A stretch of DNA of 64,000 nucleotides from Anaspis maculata (lineage: Eukaryota; Arthropoda; Insecta; Coleoptera; Scraptiidae), in assembly GCA_949128115.1 (NCBI GenBank), contig OX421962.1, positions 7,968,262 to 8,032,261 of the forward strand, given 5' to 3'. The position numbers and the translations under genes were made by a program. This document shows positions 45,769 through 57,199 of the stretch, in pieces. Numbering within the stretch: position 1 is the stretch's first letter; each line of letters opens with the position of its first letter. Under the pieces are notes generated by a model, which saw only the letters and a list, made by a program, of their open reading frames with translations, did no database searches and had not been told where the DNA came from.

Positions 45769-45946
45769 TGGACCGGAGAAGTGTGACGCAAAAACATGGC
45801 GGTTGATATTTGTTCCACATTTTCTGCAGGCAAACAAACGTGACACGAAGGTGACGTTTCTGTGTTTGGAAAACCCTCGGAACCCCCAGAAAATGTCAAT
45901 CAAACGTCAACCGCCATGTTGTGACGTCATCACTTCTCCGGTCCAT
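45769..45946. mobile_element. 178-bp MITE just upstream of zinc-finger gene 1
   Basis: Inverted ends ATGGACCGGAGAAGTGTGACG and the inverse of ...CACTTCTCCGGTCCAT, continuing through AACATGGCGGTTGA / TCAACCGCCATGTT. It lies ~125 bp before the predicted end of exon 1. A copy is at the same relative place in the second duplicon. Confidence 0.8.
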
Positions 45947-46070
45947 ACTTACCAAGTTACTCGCGGAAAATCGACTAATGTAAGGAGCATCGCTGCTATT
46001 ATTGAAATTACTTTAAGATTTTTTTGTATAAGTAGGTACATACCACAGACCTATTCAAGTACTGAACAAA

Positions 46071-47918
46071 ATGTAAGTTGCAAGTGAAAATGCCCTAAAT
46101 AGTTTCTGTCAAGTTCCATTTTTGTGTCATTTCAGGTTAGAATTACGCGAAAGATCTGTTGACACCTCGCTTGACTCGTTCAACTGTTCGCAGTGTCCGC
46201 ATCGGACTGAATCCGTCTTTCAACTCAACCACCATGTTCAGAGGAGTCACAGAACTGTTTATGCGGCAGAACTGTACCATGCAATTGTCAAACCGCAACA
46301 AATGTCTTGCGTCTGCTGCGTCTACAAGAGCTACTACCACTTCCAGCTGTACGAACATTGTAAACAAGCACATAATCTGGGGACAAGGAACGATAAAAAT
46401 GGGACGTTTTGTGAACGAACTGAAAAATATCCTTGCGAATACTGCAGATACAAATCGGATTCGAGTTTATTCATTGCACAACATTACGATTTGTGTAGAA
46501 AGAAGCCGACGACGGCAGAGCCACAAGAAACCACAAAAGAAGCCGGAGGTAACGAATCACCACATTTGGACGAGGCTCTTGCAAGAGGGATCATCACAGA
46601 CGCTGGTTGTTTGTATCGAGCCAAAGTTGACTCTGATATAAAAATGTGTATGTCGAACAAAAACGTTGCGAATGAAGAAATCGAATTGTTCCAGTGCAGC
46701 AATTGTTCATACCGAGCTAAGCGAAAATCAGATCTGAGACCACACATGATAAATAAACATGCATCGAATGAAGAAATCAACTGGTTTGAGTGCAACCATT
46801 GTTCGTACCGAGCTAAGCGCAAGTCAACTTTGAAACGACACCTGTTGAAATATGCTACAAATGAAGAAATCAACTGGTTCCAGTGCAACCATTGTTCTTA
46901 CCGAGCTAAGCGAAAATCAGATCTGAGATCACACATGATAAATAAACATGCTTCGAATGAAATCAACTGGTTCCAGTGCAACCATTGTTCATATCGAGCT
47001 AAGCGAAAGTCACAGTTGACAGAACACATGATAAATAAACATTCTTCGATTGAAGAAATCAATTGGTTCCAGTGCAACCATTGTTCGTACCGAGCTAAGC
47101 GAAAGTCAAAGTTGAGAGAACATATGATAAATAAACATTATTCGAATGAAGAAATCAACTGGTTTCAGTGCAACCATTGTTCGTACCGAGCTAAGCGAAA
47201 GTCACAGTTGAGAGAACATATGATGAATAAACATTATTCGAATGAAGAAATCAACTGGTTTCAGTGCAACCATTGTTCGTACCGAGCTAAGCACAAGTCA
47301 AATTTGAAAACACACCTGTTGAAACATGCTACAAATGAAGAAATCAACTGGTTTGAGTGCAACCATTGTTCGTACCGAGCTAAGCACAAGTCAAATTTGA
47401 AAATACACCTGTTGAAACATGCTACAAATGAAGAAATCTACTGGTTTCAGTGCAACCATTGCTCGTACCGATCTAGAGAGAAGTCAAATTTGAAACAACA
47501 CCTGTTGAAACATGCTGCAAATGAAGAAATCAACTGGGTTCAGTGCAACCATTGTTCGTACCGAGCTAAGCACAAGTCAAATTTGAAAAAACACCTGTTG
47601 AATCATGCTACAAATGAAGAAATAAACTGGTTCCAGTGCAATCATTGTTCGTACCGAACTAAACAGAAGTCAAATTTGAAACAACACCTGTTGAAACATG
47701 CTGCAAATGAAGAAATCAACTGGTTCCAGTGCAACCATTGTCCGCATCGAGCTAAGCGAAAGTCACAGTTGAGAGAACACATGATAGATAAACATACTAC
47801 GGATGAAGAAATCAGCTGGTTTCAGTGCAACCATTGTTCGCACCGATCTAATAAGCGAAAGCGAGATTTGAGACGGCACATGATGTATAAACATGCTAGG
47901 AAGGAAGAGGGTGCCTAA
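46071..47918 (+). CDS. C2H2 zinc-finger protein 1 (3 + 13 fingers), split start codon
   Basis: Exon 1 ends ACAAAAT at 46072, followed by the donor GTAAGT. Exon 2 starts at 46136 after TTTCAG with G-TTA-GAA. Splicing creates ACAAAATG, so the ATG appears divided AT|G, giving 594 residues (MLELRERSVD...). The intron is 63 bp. The N-terminus has three spaced fingers (FNCSQC..., MSCVCC..., and a C2HC-type YPCEYC...DLC). After a linker come 13 tandem fingers, 84-87 bp per unit, with near-identical NEEINWFQCNHCSYRAKRKS frames. The linker is not the usual TGEKP. Finger 2 ends in Tyr (HLLKY) in place of the last His. Recognition-helix residues vary little (KSDLRPH, KSQLREH, KSNLKTH). A nuclear DNA-binding protein is likely; the target is unknown. 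The alternative start, an internal Met at QQM, would lose finger 1. Confidence 0.85.
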
Positions 47919-48208
47919 TGGTGCTCAGAGAATGATGATGCGGTGGCTAATGGGAAAAATCCAAAAGACAAAAGCCAAAAGCCAAAAAAAAAGCGGATGT
48001 GACTTTCAGATCGAAGTAAGATCAGAACGTATTTACTACAGAACTAAATTGATCACATCGATGTTGACGCAGCGATCTTTGCCTTGACTGAAAAGAGCAT
48101 TCCTGACTCGTCAATGGTTTCTTTAAATTTGTAATTTTTTTCAAAAAGGATTTTCCGGTTTCCTCTGCTGGGTTCAGGATTTTAGTTGTGGGAATAGCAC
48201 CATCAGTG
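47919..48208. other. 3' flank of zinc-finger gene 1
   Basis: Matches 54845-55008 in the second duplicon up to GATCTTTGCC; the last ~125 bp has no counterpart there. No AATAAA was found in this part. Confidence 0.5.
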
Positions 48209-48220
48209 CCCTGCTCGAAA

Positions 48221-48620
48221 AGTACCCATGCGTACCCATGGTCACATTGGTCATATCCCCATGCTGGTTGGGGATATACCCATGGCAGGTGATGTGACCA
48301 TGGGTACATGTTTTGGGGATATGGGCATGTCCCCATGCTGGTTGGGGATATACCCATGGCAGGTGATGTGACCATGGGTACATGTTTTGGGGATATGGGC
48401 ATGTCCCCATGCTGGTTGGGGATATACCCATGGCAGGTGATGTGACCATGGGTACATGTTTTGGGAATATGGGCATATCCCCATGCTGGTTGGGGATATA
48501 CCCATAGGAGGTGATGTGACCATGGGTAGGTGTTATGGGGATATGGGCCTATCCTCAGGTACCCATGGGAATGAAGTTGCATATGACCATAGTATCATGG
48601 GTACATGATATTGTGACCAT
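48221..48620. repeat. ~62-bp minisatellite, left arm of the foldback element
   Basis: Four near-identical units with CCCATGCTGGTTGGGGATAT, ACCCATGGCAGGTGATG and GGTACATGTTTTGGGGATAT, then a diverged edge. Confidence 0.9.
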
Positions 48621-48647
48621 ATGCCCCCATATAGGCATATTAAATAA

Positions 48648-49662
48648 ATGTTACAAAACTCACAGGGAGATAGGAAATTGGAAAATAAGGGGACTTTCTT
48701 CTGATAAACATACGCTCGCGAACGTACAATAACGGAGATACAGGCCTTCAAAGTTGTTTTTCAAAAACAGTTTTTTTGCATAACTTCCGAACCGTTCAAC
48801 TGATTTCATTCAAATTCAAATCAAAGTTTATCAAGACAGGTATCTATTGAACAATATTAACGCATTTTGTCAAATGTTTTTAGGGGCGAAGATAATACGG
48901 GGTACCTTTCCCCTTTTCCCCCTATTTAAACCCCCCTGAATATTTTTGGAAACGGTTCCAATTTTTGTATTCCACGTTCAATTTGCAGAAAAGAGTCACT
49001 CCTGCAAAATTTTGATCAAGAGGATTCATTTTTGAGATACCTGGGTTTGAAACATTGGAAAACATCTCAAAATCGCCTCTTTCCAGGGCCTATAAAAATT
49101 AAAATTCAAGAAAACTCATGATTTCTCAATTGGAGTGAATTTTTTGGGTGTTTTAAGTTGATAAACCACCATTTTTGCAAAGAAACATGGAGTTTTCAGA
49201 AAAAAAAACAATTTAGGCCCTGGAAAGTGGCGATTTTGAGATGTTTTCCGAAGTTTCAAACCCAAATTTCTTGAAAACGAAGCCTCTAATAAACATTTTG
49301 CAGGAGTAACTTTTTTCCTTAAATTGAACATAGAATTGAAAAATTGAAACCGTTTCTAAAAACATTCGGGGAGGATTGAAAATAGGCGGAAAAGGGGAGG
49401 GTACCCCCTACTATCTTCGACCCTTAAAATGTTTGATAAAATGCGTTATTATTGATCAATAGAGATCTGTTTTAGTAAACTTTGGCTTGAATTTGAATAA
49501 AATCGGTTGAACGATTCAAAAGTTATGAGATAAAAACTATCTTTAAAAAACAACTTTGAAGGCCTGTATCTCCGTTGTTATGCGTTTGCGAGGGTATATT
49601 TATCAACAAAAGTGCCCTTATTTTTCAAATTTCTATCTCCCTGTGAATTTTGTAACACTTAT
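48648..49662. mobile_element. 1.0-kb palindromic element (nested)
   Basis: Arms of ~500 bp: TGTTACAAAACTCACAGGGA versus the inverse of TCCCTGTGAATTTTGTAACA, with paired blocks GGCCTTCAAAGTTGTTTTTC, CATTTTGTCAAATGTTTTTA and GGTACCTTTCCCCTTTTCC. The centre is near 49160. A fragment of its interior is found at 12421-12550. No coding capacity. Confidence 0.8.
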
Positions 49663-50328
49663 TCCGGGGCACATAAGTATTTAGGCGTCTTGGCTCTTGG
49701 CTATACGCCGCGCCGGTATAATCGCGAACTGCTTGTTCACCGAGCCAGGAATTAGCGTCTCGTGCATCTGTGGTCTCGGGTCTCGTGTACCGTTTGGCTT
49801 GTGATTTCTTTTTTTTTTGTTGGTCGGATTTCAACTGGATTTTAAATAATTGGCTTATTTGGTGTCATCCCCAGGTAACGACTGCCTTTGTGTGTTTTGT
49901 GTTACCACATTGAACGGGAGACGGAAGGTGAGGTAAGTTAACGCATGAATGATTAATTAGCTTTTTTAGGTTATGTTTGGTACCAGCTCGCTTCATGTCT
50001 TGGCTACAGCATATTATTTCAGCTGGGGCTCTGATACTTCATGAATCGTGGTTCATCCTGAAATAACGAATAACGACGAATCTTGGTATTTCGTGTCGGA
50101 TAAGGCAAGCTCAAATTGGTAAGTTATTACCGCAATATTAAAGTGAAGCATTAAATAAAAGTAATGAGAGATTGGTTTTCCAGCATTGATGTCGACTCGG
50201 CTGTCAGCTTATTACCGCTTCTTTGTTTGGCGCCACAAGCATAAGATCTACTTGCTTTTCAAGCCTATGCAAAAATATATGAAGCATATAAAATATAAGT
50301 ATTTTATATAAATATGAAGCATAACCTG
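49663..50328. other. Foldback interior, no gene recognised
   Basis: Unique-looking sequence between the two nested palindromes. No domain-bearing frame. Confidence 0.4.
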
Positions 50329-51157
50329 TACAGGGTCATTCAAAAGAGATGTCCACCCTCATTTTTCTCAAGATCGGTTGAAGCTGGCGAGTTGCGGTAA
50401 GAACCGTTGGATTCAGCTGGTTATTCTGATCAAATTTGATATGTCAACAAAACTACTTCACCAAAACTTTGAGTACGGGGGCACCTCAAAATTTTGGGCA
50501 TTTTTTTTACACTGCACAATATTGAGTGATATGTCATTGAAAAGCCCTTAAAAAGTTTCAATGGACAAGTGTTAAAAGTTTTCGAAAATTTCCGGCGGTT
50601 TTCATTTCATGACAGAAAACAATAACGGGGAAAAACACGTTTTTATGTATAAAATGAGAACCAATGAGAATTTTTTCAAACTGCATACTGCATTCAATAG
50701 AACTCATCAAAACGGTCAATATGTAGTGTAACCGCATGTGTAACTCAATGTTACAATGACTATTTCTGAAATTCTGAGATTTTCCAAAATGAAGATTTTG
50801 ATGGGTAGGTAACTAAAATTGAATTGCCTCAAAATTTTAAAATAGCTATTGCATATAGAGTTGCACATCATACTGGCCGTTTTAATGAGTTCTATTGAAT
50901 GCAGTTTGCAGTTTTAGAAAATTCTCATTGATTCTCATGTATAAAATGAGTTATCATCACTCAATGTTGTGCATTGTAAAAAAAATTGCCCAAAATTTTG
51001 AGGTGCCCCCGTACTCAGAGTTTTGGTGTAGTAGTTTTGTGACACATCAAATTTGATCAGAAAAACCCGCTGAATCCAACGGTTCTTACCGCAACTCGCT
51101 AGCTTCAACCGATCTTGAGATAAATGGGGGTGGACATCTTTTTTGAATGACCCTGTA
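50329..51157. mobile_element. 829-bp palindromic MITE, TACAGGGT ends
   Basis: TACAGGGTCATTCAAAAGAG pairs with the inverse of CTTTTTTGAATGACCCTGTA, and GAGTACGGGGGCACCTCAAA with TTTGAGGTGCCCCCGTACTC. Arms ~390 bp. TACAGGGT ends are common in mariner-like MITEs. Encodes nothing. Confidence 0.85.
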
Positions 51158-51282
51158 TTTGGTTCCATATTCATATTGAACAATAATTAATTGATATAAA
51201 TCTTTTAATATTTATTAATTTTTTATATTTTTCAGATATTACAAGATTACCTTGATGGGGAGGTACTCATGTGCAAAAACTA

Positions 51283-51575
51283 GACTTTGTTATCATGGTC
51301 ACATGCCCATGGGTATGTACCCATAGGTAGTACTCATGGTCATGTGCCCAAGGGCATGTACCCATGGGTAGATGCTCATGGTCACATGCCCATGGGTAGG
51401 TGCTCATGGTCACATGCCCATGGGTAGGTGCTCATGGTCACATGCCCATGGGTAGGTGCTCATGGTCACATGCCCATGGGTAGGTGCTCATGGTCACATG
51501 CCCATGGGTATGTACCCATGGGTGTCCCAATTGTGCACATGGGTACCTCCCCATTGGGGATGTGCCCATGGGTAC
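51283..51575. repeat. ~30-bp minisatellite, right arm of the foldback element
   Basis: Six or seven copies of GGTCACATGCCCATGGGTAG plus GTGCTCAT, ending in more diverged CCCATGGG-rich sequence before the TIR. Confidence 0.9.
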
Positions 51576-52269
51576 TTTTTGACCAGGGTGACGCCTTGAA
51601 AAAGTTGATTTTCTTCATTTTATTTTTTTTCTCTGCTCTTGAAATATTACGCAAGTTGTGCTGTTTTTCAACTCTCTTCTTGTTATAAGAATGCATTATT
51701 TTTCTCTCAGAACAATAAATCGAATTGAATTGAATTAATAGAAAAACGTGAGCCTCTCGGCGTAAAAAATTGCTGCGGGACATCGTCTCTCCCATAAAGA
51801 AAATGATGTTCAAGCGGCCAAGCCCTACAACACCACTTGAGAAAATGGAATGAAAATTCCCGCTGTCCGCAGTGGCCCCAGTGAGAATCGAAGAACTTCC
51901 TCAGGTGGACATTGATTCATGAAGTTGGATGGCACAAGGCGACAAACGCGCGTGAGTCCACGGTGTTCGCATATTTCGTCAACAATCATGGAACTCGTCC
52001 ATTTCCTTCATGTATCTTCTTCTTGGAGGAGCGCATAGCGTGTAGTATACCGCGGTGGTACACCAGTCGGGTGACATATCGACTGCAACAACGCCGAGCA
52101 AGGCCAAAAGTTGAATGAGAGACCGCTGGTAGTTAGTGTCAGTGGGCAGGTCCAATCTGATTCCAGGCCGGCTGAAGCTCCTTGGCATGCGCACCTGCCC
52201 AAACGAAGTAGCCTATTGAAGCAGCCAATATAGAAATGAAAATCACCCGACCACAGCTTGAAAAGGTCT

Positions 52270-52452
52270 ATAGACCGGAAAAGTGTGACGCTTTTAAACA
52301 TGGCGGTTGATATTTGTTCAACATTTTCTGCAGACAAACAAACGTGTGACAAGAAGGTGACGTTTCTGTGTCTGGAAAACCCTCGGAACCCCCAGAAAAT
52401 GTCAAACGAACGTCAACCGCCATGCTGTGACGTTATCACTGCTCCAGTCCAT
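52270..52452. mobile_element. MITE, copy in duplicon 2
   Basis: TAGACCGGAAAAGTGTGACG ... AACATGGCGGTTGA / TCAACCGCCATGCTGTGACG ... CTCCAGTCCAT. It is diverged from the copy at 45769 and in the same position relative to the gene. Confidence 0.8.
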
Positions 52453-52570
52453 GCTTACCAAGTTACTCGCGAAAAATCGACTAATGTAAAAAGTCGTCAC
52501 TATTGTCATCGAAATTACTTCCCCATTTTTTTGTATAAGTACGTACATATCTATTCAAGTACTGAACAAA

Positions 52571-53473
52571 ATGTAAGTTGCTAGTGATTATGCCCTAGGT
52601 CGAGCCCCAAATAGTTTCAATTAAGTTCCATTTTTGTGCCATTTCAGGTTAGAATTACGCGAAAAATCTGTTGACACCTCGCTTGACTCGTTCAACTGTT
52701 CGCAGTGTCCGCATCGGACTGAATCCGTCCTTCAACTCAACCACCACGTCCAGAGGAATCACAAAAATGTTTATGCCGCTGAACTGTACCATGCAATTGT
52801 CGAACCTCAACAAGTGTCTTGCGTCTGCTGCGACTACAAGAGCTACTACCACTTCGAGATGTACGAACATTGCAAACAAGCACATTGTCTGGGGACAAGG
52901 AACGATAAAAATGAGACGTTTTGTGAAGGAACTGAAAAATATTCTTGCGAATACTGCAGATACAAATCGGATTCGAGTTTATTCATTGCACAACATTACG
53001 ATTTGTGTAGAAAGAAGCCGACGACAGGGGAACCACAAGAAACCACTAAAGAACTCGGAGGTACGGAATCACCACATTTGGACGGGGCTCTTGCAAGAGG
53101 GATCATCAGAGATGCTGGTTGTTCGTATCGAGCCAAAGTTGATTCTGATATAAAAATGTGTATGTCGAACAAAAACGTTGCAAATGAAGAAATTACATTG
53201 TTCCAGTGCAGCAATTGTTCATACCGAGCTAAGCGAAAATCAGATCTGAGACCACACATGATAAATAAACATGCTTCAAATGAAGAAATAAACTGGTTCC
53301 AGTGCAATCATTGTTCGTACCGAGCCAAAAGGAAGTCAAATTTGAAACAACACCTGTTGAAACATGCTGCAAATGAAGAAATCAACTGGTTCCAGTGCAA
53401 CCATTGTCCGCATCGAGCTAAGCGAAAGTCACAGTTGAGAGAACACATGATAGATCAAGGACGTCTATACTGA
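52571..53473 (+). CDS. C2H2 zinc-finger protein 2, truncated by a transposon
   Basis: Same structure as zinc-finger 1: exon 1 ends ACAAAAT (52572), intron 52573-52647 (75 bp), exon 2 from 52648, again giving AT|G. The frame reads three N-terminal fingers, the linker and three array fingers. It then crosses into the transposon at 53456 and stops at TGA 53471-53473 after DQGRLY, giving 275 residues. The last finger loses its final His. The ancestral gene had four array fingers; the fourth is at 54711-54844. N-terminal identity to copy 1 is high and the frame is open, so a shortened protein could still be made. Confidence 0.75.
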
Positions 53474-54710
53474 CTGGACAAGAAGCTTCGCCGGTTTTGA
53501 CGTAGAAAGGTGAAGCCGAGATTTGACAATCCCGACGGTCGAAGTGTTATTGTCCGCGACTGGTCTGCCACCCGTAACCATAGTCACGTTCAGTCGGAGC
53601 ACGCTCGAAACTGTCGTTCAGAAGTTTGCTGCCAGGCCCGGTATGGGCCCAGTCTTGTAAAATGATAGCAATTAGTCAATTGACCTTTCCAATTTTAGGA
53701 GATAGAAAATACATGGATTTTCGAGGTCACCTTTGACGTTTTGACGTTTATGACGTTTGGACGTTTCGTTTCTGACTTTTGCGGGAATTTTGAATCGGTT
53801 AGCTATACTGTTCCCATTATCATGTGGGGAAAGTCACTAGAGCCCATAAGGGAGTTTTTAATGGACGAAGTAATAGAGTTTTTTCGTAGTAAGATGCACG
53901 TGTCTGGTGCAGCGTGATTCCTGCTGGTGCTGGTGCTGGTGCAGCCACACTTCCATCAAGTTTGGGTATTTCGTGAACCGGTGCATGGTTATGCTAGGTG
54001 TATTCGTCTTATTCTCGACTCGCATAGAGCGACACAACTGGACCATTTCTGTATCTTCTCAGTTTTCCACTACATATAACACACTTATTGGTAAGAACGA
54101 GGGTAAGAACAAGTGAAATCATGAAATCCATGCTGAAATCAAATAAATACACGACAGAGCGCTTGTCAGATTCGAAAAATTTCCCATTGTCAGAAACGAA
54201 ATGTCATATCTCAAGAAACATAGGGCGCTTTCCAATAACTGCGACAAGACGGATACACAATGTCAAAGTGCACTTTCCAGCTCAATTCTAAACTCAGCCT
54301 CGCCAATGTTTCGATTGTGTCGACATGTGGTGCTATTACTGCTATTAGAACGCTAGCTGTGTCGAATTGTGTCTATATGTGTCCAATTGTGTCCTTATAC
54401 GCCTTATTGGGAAGCGCCCAATGACCTCGATTAACCGTATCTTATACGCATGACGTCACAGTAAAGAGAGACAACGGAAAATTGGAGACCTCAATTACCT
54501 GCAACAAAAAGTGTTATGTTGCGGGGTCCGCTTGTTGCGAACACTATTGGGCTTGCGCGGCGTAATCAACGATAATTCGCCATGGATGCACAAGAGGCTG
54601 GCGGCGTCCATCACGAATGTCACGATGACAATCCCGACGGTCACAGATTCAAATCAAGCTTCAAGATGGCTGCGAAGTTTCTTATCCAGCCAGTAGTATA
54701 GACATCCTTG
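53456..54710. mobile_element. 1255-bp non-autonomous transposon, 8-bp TSD (hAT- or P-like)
   Basis: TSD TGATAGAT at 53448-53455 and 54711-54718; the intact sister gene has it once. Inverted ends CAAGGACGTCTATACT and CAAGGATGTCTATACT (one mismatch). Eight-bp duplications occur in hAT and P superfamilies. No transposase frame was found; the short frames at 53858-54696 have no domains. Confidence 0.9.
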
Positions 54711-54844
54711 TGATAGATAAACATACTACGGATGAAGAAATCAGCTGGTTTCAGTGCAACCATTGTTCGCACCGATCTAAGCGAAAGCGAGATTTGAGAC
54801 GGCACATGATGAATAAACATGCTAGGAAGGAAGAGGGTGTCTGA
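54711..54844 (+). pseudogene. Detached last finger of zinc-finger gene 2
   Basis: ISWFQCNHCSHRSKRKRDLR followed by RHMMNKHARKEEGV and TGA matches the last finger and C-terminus of gene 1. It is now separated from the rest by the transposon and has no start of its own. Without removal of the transposon it cannot be translated in frame. Confidence 0.85.
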
Positions 54845-55641
54845 TGGTGCTCAGAGAATGATGATGCGGTGGCTAATGGGAGAAATCCAAAAGCAAAAAA
54901 AAAATGCGGATGTGACTTCTGATCGAAGTAAGATCAGAACCTCGATCAGAACGTATTTACTACAGAACTAAATTGATCACATCAATGTTGACGCAGCGAT
55001 CTTTGCCGCCTTGAAAAAGTTGATTTTCTTCATTTTATTTATTTTTTCTCTGCTCTTGAAATATTACGCAAGTTGTGCTGTTTTTCAACTCTCTTCTTGT
55101 TATAAGAATATGCATTATTTTTCTCTAAGAACAATAAATCGAATTGAATTGAATTAATAGAAAAACGTGAGCCTCTCGGCGTAAAAAATTGCTGCGGGAC
55201 ATCGTCTCTCCTAACCGGCTTCTTGCTAAATGCTGCTAAGTGAGCGGTGGGCCACTAAAGAAAATGATGTTCAAGCGGCCAAGCCCTACAACACCACTTG
55301 AGAAAATGGAATGAAAATTCCCGCTGTCCGCAGTGGCCCCAGTGAGAATCGAAGAACTTCCTTAGGTGGACATTAATTCATGAAGTTGGATTGCACAAGG
55401 CGCCAAACGCGCGTGAGTGCACGGTGTTCGCATATTCTGTCAACAATCATGGAACTCGTCCATTTCCTTCATGTATCTTCTTCTTGGAGGAGCGCATAGC
55501 GTGTAGTATACCGCGGTGGTACACCAGTCGGGTGACATATCGACTGCAGCAACGCCAAGCAAGGCCAAAAGTTGAATGGGAGACCGCTGGTAGTTAGTGT
55601 CAGTGGGCAGGTCCAATCTGATTCCAGGCCGGCTGAAGCTC

Positions 55642-56231
55642 TTTCGCTGGTCAGGGGCAAAACCCCATGTATAACATGCCTGCAACCGGCAGTATAGCAA
55701 TGTGTAGAGGAAAACCGATCGCGCAGTCAGGGAGGCTAGCGAAGTTAGGAAGGTACCGGCGCAGGGCGTGGAGTGTCGGACACCGCACCTGCGTTTGGTG
55801 GTCTAAAACGGAGTCCGGGTCAACCGTGCGGTTGTCGGCCCCAGTGCTTGGATAGGCCCTCCATCGAACGTCCAGGTCCCACGTTGTGGCTTGATAGGTC
55901 CGGTTGGTGGCGGCACAATGAACTTGTGCAGTGCAAGGAGAACCCAATCCATGATAATCTCCTTCTTCATACCTGCTTGCTGAGTCAACCATTCTGTTTT
56001 TATTTGGATCACTCGCCTACACATATCCAATAAAATATGAGCATAAACCATGGAAAAATGTGTTGAAAGTATGGTGGTTCTGTTCATTTGGAAGCCCCCA
56101 AAAAAACTGTATTCAGAAAAGTTGGGATTGTTTCTCCAACTGTCACCTGTCAATAATTGAAAAATGTCGATGTTCGAAGCTTTGACATTCCATTATCATT
56201 TATTCACTGGTGCGGATTTGCCACTTTTATC
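55642..56231. other. GC-rich segment, unknown
   Basis: A minus-strand frame (55651-55992, 113 aa, containing TWDLDVRWRAYPSTG) is open through GC-rich sequence. I do not recognise it and see no splice or promoter context. It may be a repeat. Confidence 0.35.
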
Positions 56232-56450
56232 CAATCCTATTGAATAATGCACGCATTATCACGCGCATACATGCCTGCATTTTTCAATAAGACTGGATAA
56301 AGCATAGTATTCTACTCGCGGGTGGTGGCTATAACTCATTCAGATGCTTTGCTACACTCGCCAAGGCTCGTGTCGGCAAACTGCATCCTCATGAGTAAGA
56401 AGCAATCATTACCCGCTTGTTGAATAATATAGGTACTATTGAGTTGATGC
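56232..56450. repeat. ~215-bp dispersed repeat, copy 2
   Basis: Matches 22455-22672 over its whole length (GCACGCATTATCACGCGCAT, AGACTGGATAAAGCATAGTA, TTACCCGCTTGTTGAATAAT). Confidence 0.85.
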
Positions 56451-57199
56451 TATTATGCAGGCATGCATATACTATCATATTAGGTAAAGATTAAAGCATT
56501 ATTCAAGGTGATCACAGCCGTTGTCGTGCAACAATCCTTGGTGCTTTCGCACTTCGGGCGAAGGCTGTAAACAGACGATTCTGGCTTTTGTGGTGGCACA
56601 GTTGCTGGCATTCAAATTAGCAACTTGCAGGCCAAGCCTGAATCAGCTCATAAAAAGGCGTCGTAATTCAACTCGTTGTAGTGCCCCGTAGGCTGAGGTG
56701 CAAATCACCGAGGAATGTAACATCACAAAAGCTAAATCAGTTGTTTATTCTCCTCGGCAAATTTATATTTCTCGATGCTCCTAACTTGTACTGCAAGATT
56801 TAAGATTTTCGATATTCTCAACTTTTACTTTCCCGACCCGTCCTCTCACTCGGGAGGGAAAGTTTCGTGATGATGCAGGAAACCGTTCTCTGACACGATA
56901 GTTGCGGGCCGTCAAGCCGATCGACTTGAAATTTTGTATACAGACATGGCCTTACTGTCAAATGAGCTGATTAGTTTTTGGCTGTCATCTGTAAAACGGT
57001 TTATCTCACGAAACTTGACTTGCAATATGTCATTTTAAAGCTCTTAAAAAGCTGGTTTCAGAACAGTTTGAAGTATCCCTCCAACTGTCACTTGTCAATG
57101 ATTGATAAATGTCAAAATTTAAAAGTTTACCATCGAATTATTCAGAATCTATCAGACGGATTGGAACCAAATTTGACTTGAAGAAACATAACATATAGG
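56451..57199. other. No gene recognised
   Basis: No domain-bearing frame and no repeat partner was noticed. Confidence 0.35.

Larger units (their letters stand above)
48209..51588. mobile_element. 3.4-kb foldback element with CCCATGGGTA tandem-repeat arms
   Basis: The left end CCCTGCTCGAAAAGTACCCATG and right end (inverse) CCCTGGTCAAAAAGTACCCATG are TIRs. They lead into tandem repeats at 48221-48620 (unit ~62 bp: CCCATGCTGGTTGGGGATAT, ACCCATGGCAGGTGATGTGA, CCATGGGTACATGTTTTGGG) and 51283-51575 (unit ~30 bp: CATGCCCATGGGTAGGTGCT). Two further palindromic elements are nested inside. It is absent from the sister duplicon, so it inserted in unit 1 after the duplication or was lost from unit 2. 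The TSD is at most TG. Proline/His-rich frames here are repeat translations. Confidence 0.75.
45731..52181. repeat. Segmental duplication, unit 1
   Basis: Shares with 52231-55641 the sequence ATGAAAATCACCCGACCACA, the MITE, the zinc-finger gene with its intron, the 3' flank (TGACGCAGCGATCTTTGCC) and a ~590-bp tail (51592-52181 = 55009-55641). Unit 1 additionally contains ~3.5 kb between GATCTTTGCC and GCCTTGAAAAAG, mainly the foldback element 48209-51588. Confidence 0.85.
52231..55641. repeat. Segmental duplication, unit 2
   Basis: Counterpart of 45731-52181 in direct orientation. It lacks the 3.5-kb foldback insertion but carries the 1255-bp transposon at 53456-54710 and a ~45-bp extra segment near 55210. 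Confidence 0.85.

Noticed and set aside
48022..48582. 186-codon minus frame with repeated Pro/His/Tyr/Trp-rich units
   Set aside because: It is the translation of a ~62-bp minisatellite. All three frames of that strand are open, which is expected of a repeat without stops.
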